Assembly: GCF_905171765.1 (NCBI RefSeq)
Contig: NC_053389.1
Span: 404,164,645-404,228,644, forward strand
DNA: 64,000 bases
Reading direction: 5' to 3'
Source of the DNA: Bufo bufo
Lineage: Eukaryota; Chordata; Amphibia; Anura; Bufonidae
Of this stretch, positions 1-8,748 are shown one piece after another. Under the pieces are notes generated by a model, which saw only the letters and a program-made list of their open reading frames with translations, did no database searches and was not told the DNA's origin. The position numbers and the translations under genes are program-made. Position 1 is the stretch's first letter. Each line of letters starts with the position of its first letter.

Positions 1-400
1 GCAGCAGTTCAATGATCCACAGCTGTAGATCGATCACTGAATGAAGTCTTTTGGAGGAGTTAATCACTGCCTAATCTGGCCCTAACAGCAGCTGCAACCT
101 CTCCCTACACTGATCAGAGCAGAGTGACGTGCGGGGCTACGTGACTCCAGCTTAAATAGAGGCTGGGTCACATGCTGCACTGGCCAATCACAGCCATGCC
201 AATAGTAGGCATGGCTGTGATGGCCTCTTGGGGCAAGTAGTATGACGCTTGTTGATTGGCTGCTTTGCAGCCTTTCAAAAAGCGCCAAGAAAGCACCGAA
301 CCCAGACTTTTACGAAAATGTTCGGGTTCGGGTCCGTGTCACGGACACCCCAAAATTCGGTACGAACCCGAACTATACAGTTCGGGTTCGCTCATCCCTA
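1..400 (-). mobile_element. 5' terminal piece of a hAT transposon (same family as hAT-P), entering from the left
   Basis: Read on the minus strand, this stretch matches the first 400 or so bases of the plus-strand hAT at 14713-15130. It shares the terminus TAGGGATGAGCGAAC, the subterminal GAACCCGAAC repeats (about 320-395), the CAGCCAATCA block near 255-275 and the region around 60-130. The terminus lies at base 400 and is followed by gtcccagg, which would be the 8-bp target duplication; its partner is outside the window. No transposase coding sequence is visible here. The element sits in the decayed hAT-A transposase sequence that starts at 401. Confidence 0.85.
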
Positions 401-1003
401 GTCCCAGGCCTTGGAGAGTGTTGCCCTGCCTCTGTTGGAACTGCTGTGTGTTCCCCTAGTCTCCGCTCATTGGTTGCCCAATAAACTATGTACTCTGCCG
501 CCAATGTTGTCAACTGGAAACATTTTTGAGCAATTTTTCCACAAGGACCTTCTGGTATTGCACCATTTTGCTAGTCCTCTCAACCATAGGAATGAGAGAT
601 AATTAGTTCTTTGTAGTGGGGGTTGAGAAGAGTTAACAACCAGTAATTGGTGTTGGCAAAAATGCGTACAATGCAAGGGTCACGGAAAAGGCAGCCTAAT
701 ATAAAGTCAGCCATGTGTGCCAGAGCCCCAACTGACAAGATTTTGCTGTCCTCATCAGGATTATGACTCTCAATCTCCTCATTCTCTTCTGCCAATCCAC
801 GCTGAATCGATGGAATAAACCTGCTATGGGTTCTACCCTCTGTAGCGGAGGCAACCATCTCCTGCTCCTCCTCCTCCTCAATTTCACACTGAGAAGACAA
901 AATTAGGGTAGTCTGGCTATCACCCTGTGTACTGTCTTCCTCCATTTCCACCTCTTCCACATGCAAAGTGTGGGATGGTTACTCTAATAATAGCAGCATC
1001 AAC
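401..1003 (-). pseudogene. hAT-A transposase, C-proximal fragment
   Basis: The minus strand reads through a run of acidic residues (about 860-960, many Glu) into LAHMADFILGC and NYWLLTLLNPHYK. These match the LAHMSDYMLQC and DYWVATLLDPRYK segments of the hAT-P transposase. Toward 996 the motif DAAIIRVTIP matches DDAVISVTIP in hAT-P, which ties this piece to the fragment at 6282-6348. Below 580 the similarity continues weakly (MVQYQK...VEKLL) and then stops at 401, so the hAT dimerisation domain is missing. It is broken by stops and by the insertion at 1004, so it cannot make a functional product. Confidence 0.8.
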
Positions 1004-1590
1004 TAGTGTTGATCGAGCACCAAAGTGCTCGGGTGCTCTGTTTCTCGAGTAAAGCACTTTGCGGTGCTCGTGTGCCCTACAGAGCACCTGAGCACAAGGG
1101 AAGTCAATGGGAGAAACCAAGCATTAAACTAGGCACCCCCTGCTCTGAAGAGGGGGGGTGCCGAGTCCCACTGAGGTCTATGCAGAAGATTGCTGTACAG
1201 TGGGGGAATCCTCCAGTGTGAGTCAGCAGCTTAGGAGTCCCTGCTCTGACTCCATATATACAGTGCTTGGGGACACCCAGTGTATATAAATCTAATTTAG
1301 CCGCTATTTCTGAAAAGTTTCTGCCAGGATTTGAACTCACAACCTTCTACATTAGAGGCAAGGACTTTAACCCCTCAGCTATAAAGCTGAATGATAAACT
1401 AGGTCAGAAAAACCTCATAGTAGTTTGTCATGTAGTGAGTATTCCTCTAGAGCAGAAGTATAATTTCATATTTCAGTGCAGGTTAACATGTAGCTGTATA
1501 GTGTAGTGGTTAAAGTTCTTGACTCTAATGTAGAAGGTTGAGAGTTCAAATCCTGGCAGAAACTTTTCAGAAATAGAGGCTAAATCATAT
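1004..1590. repeat. Left arm of element B with two tRNA-like units in opposite orientation
   Basis: After the TIR and a GAGCACC-rich stretch come two tRNA-like segments. One on the minus strand (about 1308-1400) has an A-box-like TAGCTGAGGGG and a B-box-like AGTTCAAATCC. The other, on the plus strand (about 1495-1570), has TAGTGTAGTGGTTA and the same B box. Both end in the tail GGCAGAAACTTTTCAGAAAT. The T-arm does not fold into a good stem, so these are SINE-like tRNA derivatives, not tRNA genes. Confidence 0.65.
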
Positions 1591-1674
1591 TTATATATTT
1601 TATATATTTTTTTATTAATTGTAAAAAAAATGTATGCCACAAAATCAATGTGTCAATGTGTGGTAAAAAAGAAA

Positions 1675-1678
<4 letters not shown>

Positions 1679-1717
<39 letters not shown>
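1679..1717. repeat. (AT)n microsatellite
   Basis: This is an almost pure AT dinucleotide run of about 37 bp, directly before the Penelope-derived inverted repeat. Confidence 0.95.
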
Positions 1718-1719
<2 letters not shown>

Positions 1720-2046
1720 GTAAAAACTACTGGCAGCACCACCTTGGAAGCAAATAAAGACGGGTGCAAAGTCCAAGTACGGTAACTGGATCTTACCCAC
1801 TTGTAGATAATGGAAAAAATTGGACTGCACTCCAGACGGTTTCTTCAGTAAAACAACAGGTAGTGTTTATTCACTCATGTGGTGGCAGCAAAAAAGCGAC
1901 GTTTCGGCTCAACATGAGCCTTTCTCAAGCTTGAGAAAGGCTCATGTTGAGCCGAAACGTTGCTTTTTTGCTGCCACCACATGAGTGAATAAACACTACC
2001 TGTTGTTTTACTGAAGAAACCGTCTGGAGTACAGTCCAATTTTTTC
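1718..2046. repeat. Penelope-type 3' end with a large perfect-looking inverted repeat
   Basis: The stretch begins with a gcagcacc block like that at 26248 and ends in two arms of about 115 bp that mirror each other about the centre ctcaagcttgag (1924-1935). Each arm carries the hairpin AAGGCTCA...TGAGCCGAAACG and then a motif that reads as gaataaacactacctgttg. The same hairpin occurs in the Penelope 3' region at 26387-26434. The structure looks like two 3' ends joined head to head. It could have arisen by template switching or by insertion of one copy into another. Confidence 0.6.
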
Positions 2047-2061
2047 CAATATATATATATA

Positions 2062-3643
2062 CACTGCTCAAAAAAATAAAGGGAACACAAAAATAACACA
2101 TCCTAGATCTGAGTTAATTAAATATTCTTCTGAAATACTTTGTTCTTTACATAGTTGAGTGTGCTGACAACAAAATCACACAAAAATAAAAAATGGAAAT
2201 CAAATTTTTCAACCCATGGAGGTCTGGATTTGGAGTCACACTCAAAATGAAAGTGGAAAAACACACTACAGGCTGAAACAAACTTTGATGTAATGTCCTT
2301 AAAACAAGTCAAAATGAGGCTCAGTAGTGTGTGTGGCCTCCACGTGCCTGTATGACCTCCCTACAACGCCTGTGCATGCTCCTGATGAGGTGGCGGACGG
2401 TCTCCTGAGGGATCTCCTCCCAGACCTGGACTAAAGCATCTGCCAACTCCTGGACAGTCTGTGGTGCAACGTGACGTTGGTGGATAGAGCGAGACATTAT
2501 GTCCCAGATGTGCTCAATTGGATTCAGGTCTGGGGAACGGGCGGGCCAGTCCATAGCATCAATGCCTTCGTCTTGCAGGAACTGCTGACACACTCCAGCC
2601 ACATGAGGTCTAGCATTGTCTTGCATTAGGAGGTACCCAGGGACAACCGCACCAGCATATGGTCTCACAAGGGGTCTGAGGATCTCATCTCGGTACCTAA
2701 TGGCAGTCAGGCTACCTCTGGCGAGCACATGGAGGGCTGTGTGGCCCTCCAAAGAAATGCCACCCCACACCATTACTGACCCAATGCCAAACCGGTCATG
2801 CTGGAGGATGTTGCAGGCAGCAGAACGTTCTCCACGGCTTCTCCAGACTCTGTCACGTCTGTCACATGTGCTCAGTGTAAACCTGCTTTCATCTGTGAAG
2901 AGCACAGGGCGCCAGTGGCGAATTTGCCAATCTTGGTGTTCTCTGGCAAATGCCAAACGTCCTGCACGGTGTTGGGCTGTAAGCACAACCCCCACCTGTG
3001 GACGTCGGGCCCTCATATTACCCTCATGGAGTCTGTTTCTGACCGTTTGAGCAGACACATGCACATTTGTGGCCTGCTGGAGGTCATTTTGCAGGGCTCT
3101 GGCAGTGCTCCTCCTGTTCCTCCTTGCACAAAGGCGGAGGTAGCGGTCCTGCTGCTGGGTTGTTGCCCTCCTACGGCCTCCTCCACATCTCCTGATGTAC
3201 TGGCCTGTCTCCTGGTAGCGCCTCCATGCTCTGGACACTACGCTGACAGACACAGCAAACCTTCTTGCCACAGCTCGCATTGATGTGCCATCCTGGATAA
3301 GCTGCACTACCTGAGCCACTCGTGTGGGTTGTAGACTCCGTCTCATGCTACCACTATAGTGAAAGCACCGGCAGCATTCAAAAGTGACCAAAACAGCAGT
3401 CATGAAGCATAGGAACTGAGAAGTGGTCTGTGGTAACCACCTGCAGAACCACTCCTTTATTGGGGGTGTCTTGCTAATTGCCTATAATTTCCACCTGTTG
3501 TCTATTCCATTTGCACAACAGCATGTGAAATTGATTGTCACTCAGTGTTGCTTCCTAAGTGGACAGTTTGATTTCACAGAAGTGTGATTGACTTGGCGTT
3601 ACATTGTGTTGTTTAAGTGTTCCCTTTATTTTTTTGAGCAGTG
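2062..3643 (-). mobile_element. Tc1-like transposon, DD34E, complete
   Basis: The element is bounded by CACTGCTCAAAAAAATAAAG and its inverted copy, flanked by TA on both sides. It is 1582 bp long, typical for Tc1. The transposase (2321-3403) is intact. The element lies in a TA tract, 16 bp from the next Tc1 at 3660. A second copy of the family lies at 29393-30954. Confidence 0.95.
2321..3403 (-). CDS. Tc1-type transposase (DD34E), intact ORF
   Basis: The ORF has 360 codons. The natural start is probably the Met of MRRSLQ at residue 19, giving about 342 residues, because the first 18 residues lack family features. The paired helix-turn-helix DNA-binding region covers about residues 20-130 (for example [19 protein letters not shown]). 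The DDE catalytic residues are visible: TDESRF near residue 171, MQDNARPH near 262 and [11 protein letters not shown] near 294, with 34 residues between the second D and the E. The C-terminus ARGGHTHY is like other Tc1 proteins. Tc1 transposases cut at the TIRs and insert at TA. There is no frameshift or stop, so activity is possible. The copy at 29651-30703 lacks six residues of this protein. Confidence 0.93.
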   Translation of the reverse strand: MTAVLVTFECCRCFHYSGSMRRSLQPTRVAQVVQLIQDGTSMRAVARRFAVSVSVVSRAWRRYQETGQYIRRCGGGRRRATTQQQDRYLRLCARRNRRSTARALQNDLQQATNVHVSAQTVRNRLHEGNMRARRPQVGVVLTAQHRAGRLAFAREHQDWQIRHWRPVLFTDESRFTLSTCDRRDRVWRSRGERSAACNILQHDRFGIGSVMVWGGISLEGHTALHVLARGSLTAIRYRDEILRPLVRPYAGAVVPGYLLMQDNARPHVAGVCQQFLQDEGIDAMDWPARSPDLNPIEHIWDIMSRSIHQRHVAPQTVQELADALVQVWEEIPQETVRHLIRSMHRRCREVIQARGGHTHY

Positions 3644-3659
3644 TATATATATATATATA

Positions 3660-5300
3660 CAGTGGGATGCGAAAGTTTGGGCAACCTTGTTAATCGCCAT
3701 GATTTTCCTGTATAAATCGTTGGTTGTTACGATAAAAAAATGTCAGTTAAATATATCATATAGGAGACACACACAGTGATATTTGAGAAGTGAAATGAAG
3801 TTTATTGGATTTACAGAAAGTGTGCTATAATTGTTTAAACAAAATTAGGCCGGTGCATAAATTTGGGCACCACAAAAAAGAAATGAAATCAATATTTAGT
3901 AGATCCTCCTTTTGCAGAAATTACAGCCTCTAAACGCTTCCTGTAGGTTCCAATGAGAGTCTGGATTCTGGTTGAAGGTATTTTGGACCATTCCTCTTTA
4001 CAAAACATCTTTAGTTCATTCAGGTTTGATGGCTTCCGAGCATGGACAGCTCTCTTTAAGTCACACCACAGATTTTCAATTATATTCAGGTCTGGGGACT
4101 GAGATGGCCATTCCAGAACGTTGTACTTGTTCCTCTGCATAAATGCCTCAGTGGATTTTGAGCAGTGTTTAGGGTCGTTGTCTTGTTGAAAGATCCAGCC
4201 CCAGCTCAGCTTCAGCTTTGTCACTGATTCCTGGACATTGGTCTCCAGAATCTGCTGATACTGAGTGGAATCCATGCGTGGAATCCATGCGTCTCTCAAC
4301 TTTGACAAGATTCCCAGTCCCTGCACTAGCCACACAGCCCCACAGCATGATGGAACCACCACCATATTTTACTGTAGGTAGCAGGTGTTTTTCTTGGAAT
4401 GCTGTGTTCTTTTTCCTCCATGCATAACGCCCCTTGTTATGGCCAAATAACTCAATTTTAGTTTCATCAGTCCACAGCATCTTATTCCAAAATGAAGCTG
4501 GCTTGTCCAAATGTGCTTTAGCCCACCTCAAGCGGCACTTTTTGTGCTGTGGGCAGAGAAAAGGCTCCCTCTGCATCACTCTCGCATACAGCATCTCCTT
4601 GTGTAAAGTGCTCCGAATGGTTGAACGATGCACAGTGACTCCATCTGCAGCAAGATGATGTTGTAGGTCTTTGGTGCTGGTCTGTGGGTTGACTCTGACT
4701 GTTCTCACCATTCGTCGCTTTTGTCTATCCGAGATTTTTCTTGGTCTGCCACTTCGAGCCTTAACTTGAACTGAGCCTGTGGTCTTCCATTTCCTCAATA
4801 TGTTCCTAACTGTGGAAACAGACAGCTGAAATCTCTGAGATAGCTTTCCGTATCCTTCCCCTAAACCATGATGGTGAACAATCTTTGTCTTCAGGTCATT
4901 TGAGAGTTGTTTTGAGACCCCCATGTTGCTACTCTTCAGAGAAAATTAAAAGAGGAGGGAAACTTACAATTAAATACTCTTTCTCCTAATTGGATTCACC
5001 TGTGTATGTAGGTCAGGGGTCACTGAGCTTACCAAGCCAATTTGAGTTCCAATAATTAGTTCTAAAGGTTTTGGAATCAATAAAATGACAACAGTGCCCA
5101 AATTTATGCACCTGCCTAATTTTGTTTAAACAATTATAGCACACTTTCTGTAAATCCAATAAACTTCATTTCACTTCTCAAATATCACTGTGTGTGTCTC
5201 CTATATGATATATTTAACTGACATTTTTTATCGGAACAACCAACGATTTATACAGGAAATTCATGACGATTAACAAGGTTGCCCAAACTTTCGCATCCCA

Positions 5301-5303
<3 letters not shown>
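3660..5303 (-). mobile_element. Tc1-like transposon with long TIRs, DD34E, defective
   Basis: The ends CAGTGGGATGCGAAAGTTTG and its inverted copy continue inward as inverted repeats of roughly 190 bp (to the CAAAATTAGG block near 3843-3850 and 5115-5123). The left flank is TA; the right flank reads TG, a probable mutation. Length is 1644 bp. The transposase is disrupted by one 13-bp duplication. Confidence 0.93.
3889..4924 (-). pseudogene. Tc1-type transposase broken by a 13-bp tandem duplication
   Basis: The N-terminal frame (4924 down to about 4290) has the Met start MGVSKQLSNDLK, two helix-turn-helix segments and the first catalytic motif WTDETKIELFG. The C-terminal frame (about 4365 down to 3889) has QQDNDPKH, SPDLNIIENLW and the end GGSTKY, giving DD34E spacing. 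The frame change falls where the unit tggaatccatgcg occurs twice in tandem (about 4266-4291). Removing one unit would be in register with related proteins, so this is the main lesion. SPDLNI has Ile where the family usually has Pro. Confidence 0.9.

Positions 5304-5356
<53 letters not shown>
5304..5356. repeat. (AT)n microsatellite
   Basis: A TA dinucleotide run of about 50 bp directly follows the Tc1 end. Together with the (TA)8 between the two Tc1 elements it suggests that both inserted into one microsatellite. Confidence 0.95.
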
Positions 5357-5363
<7 letters not shown>

Positions 5364-5500
5364 TAGCAGCACCAACCAAAAAATGGAAGTGGGTGCTAGC
5401 TCAAAGGGAAAAGCTTACCCAAAATGTATAATAAGAAAAATAGAGCAGCACTCCAAAAATGCAGTAAAAAAGTGATGTTTTTATTCACCCATTGGTGACG
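5357..5500 (-). repeat. Penelope-type 3' end fragment
   Basis: The order of motifs tagcagcacc, a Lys/Ser-poor AT stretch, gcagcactccaaaaa and tttttattcacccat matches that in the Penelope 3' region at 26248-26385. It lacks the GAGCCGAAACG hairpin, which would follow next, so it is a truncated copy. Confidence 0.5.
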
Positions 5501-5904
5501 CGATGTACGGTAATATTAGGAGTGGGAAGGCATGTTTAATGACTTTTAATTGAATAAGACATTTTATATTTGTATAGTGCAGCACTGGAGCGACGGGGGT
5601 ATAGTACAGTGACTGCACCGCCCCGCCGCAATTGCCGGCCCCCAGCTCCTTCTCCCAGTCCCTCCCCGCTCTCGCATACATCGCAGCCTGCGATGTAAAA
5701 CTGTCAGCATTCGCCCCATTAGACGCAGGGGCATTTTTCCCCCATTTTTTTTGGGGGGGGGGGGAAAGTGCGTCTTATGGGGCAAAAAATATGGTATATA
5801 TATATTAAATCATACTTCTGATATATATGAATGCATAACATGTGGGAAACAACTACTGATGTTTTTAGCCATAATATATTAACATATATTATAATATATT
5901 ATAT
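5501..5904. repeat. Unclassified stretch with a MITE-like end and AT-rich DNA
   Basis: There is no credible gene. Bases 5712-5795 contain an inverted GCCCCAT...ATGGGGC pair around a C/G homopolymer, with AAGTGCGTCTTATGGGGC next to it. A related cgccctctaagacgcacc block appears at 34112. The rest is AT-rich with short TATA runs. Confidence 0.4.
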
Positions 5905-6281
5905 ATTTAAATGAAATTTATTTCTGAAAAGTTTATGCCAAGAACCTTAACTACTACACTATATAGCTACATGTTAACCTGCACTGAAATATGAAATGAT
6001 ACTTCTGATGAATAGGAATACGTACTACATGACAAACTACTATGAGGTTTTTCTGACACAGTTTATTATTCAGCTTTATAGCTGAGTAGTTAAAGTCCTT
6101 GCCTCTAATCTAGAAGGTTGTGAGTTCAAACCTCAGCAGAAACTTTTCAGTTATAGAGGCTAAATTGGATTTAAAAACACTGACTCAAGCACACAAGGTA
6201 TTCGGCTGAACACTGTGATGTGCCGAGCATCGCGATGCTCTAGCCAAACTGGTGTTCGGCTGGCATGCTGGCTCAACACTA
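5905..6281. repeat. Right arm of element B with tRNA-like units
   Basis: This is the inverted counterpart of 1004-1590. A tRNA-like unit on the plus strand lies at about 6070-6150 (TAGCTGAGTAGTTAAAG and GAGTTCAAACC). A shortened one on the minus strand lies at about 5930-5985, having lost the middle of the unit including the B box. The end at 6281 carries the TIR. Confidence 0.65.
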
Positions 6282-6348
6282 CACTAACGCTCACCATCTG
6301 TGTTGATTCCTCAAAGTTGAGCAAAACCTCACAGAGGTCAGACATCCA
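6282..6348 (-). pseudogene. hAT-A transposase, short middle fragment between two insertions
   Basis: The minus strand reads MSDLCEVLLNFEESTQMVSV, which aligns with MRDLCALLRCFEYSTNMASG in the hAT-P transposase at about 17390-17450. It exactly fills the gap between the fragment at 12570 (ending FTSDEWA) and the one at 1003 (starting DAAIIRVTIP). This 67-bp island shows that element B and the CR1 LINE entered the same gene separately. Confidence 0.85.
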
Positions 6349-6443
6349 TAGAAACATAGAAACATAGAATGTGTCGGCAGATAAGAACCATTTGGCCCAT
6401 CTAGTCTGCCCAATATACTAAATACTATGGATAGCCCCTGGCC

Positions 6444-8078
6444 CTATCTTATATGAAGGATGGCCTTATGCCTATCCCATGCATGCTTAAACTCCTCCAC
6501 TGTATTTGCAGCTGCCACTTCTGCAGGAAGGCTATTCCATGCATCCACTACTCTCTCAGTAAAGTAATACTTCCTGATATTACTTTTAAACCTTTGCCCC
6601 TCTAATTTAAAACTATTTCCTCCTCTTGTAGCAGTTTTTCTTCTTTTAAATATTCTTTCCTCTTTTACCTTGTTGATTCCCTTTATGTATTTAAAAGTTT
6701 CTATCATATCCCCTCTGTCTCGTCTTTCTTCCAAGCTATACATGTTAAGGTCCTTTAATCTTTCCTGGTAAGTTTTATCCTGCAATCCATGTACCAGTTT
6801 AGTAGCTCTTCTCTGAACTCTCTCCAAAGTATCAATATCCTTCTGGAGATATGGTCTCCAGTACTGAGCACAATACTCCAAATGAGGTCTCACTAGTGCT
6901 CTGTAGAGCGGCATGAGCACCTCCCTCTTTCTACTGGTAATTCCTCTTGCTATACACCCAAGCATTCTGCTAGCATTTACTGCTGCTCTGTGACATTGTC
7001 TGCCTACCTTTAAGTCTTCTGAAATAATGATCCCTAAATCCCTTTCCTCAGATACTGAGGTTAGGACTGTATCACTGATTTTATATTCTGCTCTTGGGTT
7101 TTTACGTCCCAGGTGCATTATCTTGCACTTATCAACATAAAATTTTAGTTGCCAGATTTTTGACCATTCCTCTAGTTTTCCTAAGTCCTTTTCCATTTGG
7201 TGTATTCCTCCAGGAACATCAACCCTGTTACAAATCTTTGTGTCATCAGCAAAAAGACACACCTTACCATTGAGGCCTTCTGCAATTACGCTGATAAAGA
7301 TATTAAACAATATGGGTCCCAGAACAGATCCCTGAGGTACCCCACTGGTAACAAGACCTTGGTCTGAATATACTCCATTGACTACAACCCTCTGTTGCCT
7401 GTCCCTCAGCCACTGCCTAATCCATTCAACAATATGGGAGTCCAAGCCCAATGACTGCACTTTATTGATAAGCCTTCTATGTGGGACAGTATCAAAAGCC
7501 TTACTAAAGTCTAGATAAGCGATGTCTACTGCACCTCCTCCATCTATTATTTTAGTCACCCAATCAAAAAAATCAATAAGATTAGTTTGACATGATCTCC
7601 CTGAAGTAAACCCATGCTGTTTTTCATCTTTCAATCCATGGGATTTTAGATGGTCCACAATCCTCTCCTTAAGTATGGTTTCCATTAATTTCCCCACTAT
7701 TGATGTCAGGCTTACTGGCCTATAGTTGCCCGATTCCTCCCTACTACCTTTCTTGTGAATGGGCACAACATTTGCTAATTTCCAATCTTCTGGGACGACT
7801 CCTGTTGCCAGTGATTGGTTAAATAAATCTGTTAATGGTTTTGCTAGTTCACCGCTGAGCTCTTTTAATAGCTTTGGGTGTATCCCATCAGGCCCCTGTG
7901 ACTTATTTGTATTAATTTTAGACAGTTGACTTAGAACCTCTTCCTCTGTAAAGACACATGTGTCAAAAGATTCATTAGTCTTCTTTCCCAACTGAGGTCC
8001 TTCTCCTTCATTTTCCTTTGTAAAAACTGAACAGAAGTATTCATTGAGGCAGTCAGCTAGTTCTTTATCATCTTCCAT
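6444..8078 (-). pseudogene. CR1-1 ORF2, reverse transcriptase part
   Basis: An open 544-codon stretch contains the RT blocks YRPVSLTSIVGKLME, YLDFSKAFDTVPHR, GVPQGSVLGPILFN and FADDTK, then the C-terminal region ending AILHIR. The reading frame is lost upstream: 8078-8543 holds homologous coding sequence (TKTKVLDFRKTDFSK, KLAQSGKKGDKAFF) interrupted by a T17 run at 8218-8234 and several stops. The 5' half lies at 12053-12569. The original protein joined an AP-type endonuclease to the RT and copied its own RNA at the target site. This copy is inactive. Confidence 0.88.
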
Positions 8079-8748
8079 ATACCTTCCTTCTTTAGTTTTT
8101 AATTTGGTAATTCCTTGTTTTAGTTTCCTTTTTTCATTTATGTATCTGAAGAATGCCTTATCGCCTTTTTTCCCTGACTGAGCTAATTTCTCTTCTGCCT
8201 GTGCTTTAGAAGCTCTTTTTTTTTTTTTTTTTTAGTTCCTAAATGCTATCTTTTTGTTTTTAAGGATTTTGGCCACTTCTGCTGAGTACCACAGTGGTCT
8301 CTTCCTTTTTTTGCTTTTACTGACAAGCCTAATGCAATCTTCTGTTGCCTTCAATAGTGCCACTTTTAAGTAGTCCCATTTCTCGTGGACTCCAGAATTA
8401 AACTGTTCCAGTCTGATAGGGACTCGTATACCACTAATCTAATTTTAGAAAAGTCAGTTTTTCTAAAATCTAAAACTTTTGTTTTTGTGTGGTGTGACTC
8501 AGTCACTGTACTTATAGTAAACCACACTGACTGGTGATCACTAACATAGTAACATAGTAACATAGTACATAAGGCCGAAAAAAGACATTTGTCCATCCAG
8601 TTTGGCCTGTTATCCTGCAAGTTGATCCAGAGGAAGGCAAAAAACCCTGTGAGGTAGAAGCCAATTTTCTCCACTTTTGGGGAATAAAAAATTCCTTCCC
8701 GACTCCAATCATGCAATCAGAATAACTCCCTGGATCAACGACCCCTCT

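Larger units (their letters stand above)
1004..6281. mobile_element. Element B: TIR-bounded non-autonomous element inserted in hAT-A, filled with other transposons
   Basis: The left end TAGTGTTGATC (1004) and the reverse complement of the right end, TAGTGTTGAGC (ending at 6281), form a terminal inverted repeat. The flanks catcaac and cactaac agree at 5 of 7 positions, so the target duplication is weak. Homologous arms run inward from both ends (1004-1590 and about 5905-6281), each holding tRNA-like units. Between the arms are Penelope 3' ends, two Tc1 transposons and AT microsatellites. No ORF belongs to the element itself. The same TAGTGTTGAG terminus bounds the nested MITE at 22487-23903, which has a better 8-bp duplication, so hAT-type mobilisation is likely. 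Confidence 0.7.

Noticed and set aside
1308..1570. Functional tRNA genes
   Set aside because: A- and B-box words exist, but the T and anticodon stems do not pair well and the units are repeated with a common non-tRNA tail.
2616..3283. Plus-strand ORFs of 144 and 161 codons opposite the Tc1 transposase (also at 29946-30595)
   Set aside because: They are antisense shadows of the high-GC transposase gene and repeat in both copies for that reason only.
8218..8234. T17 run as a transcription terminator or LINE tail
   Set aside because: It lies within CR1-1 coding homology and only marks a frameshifted region; CR1 tails are not poly(A).
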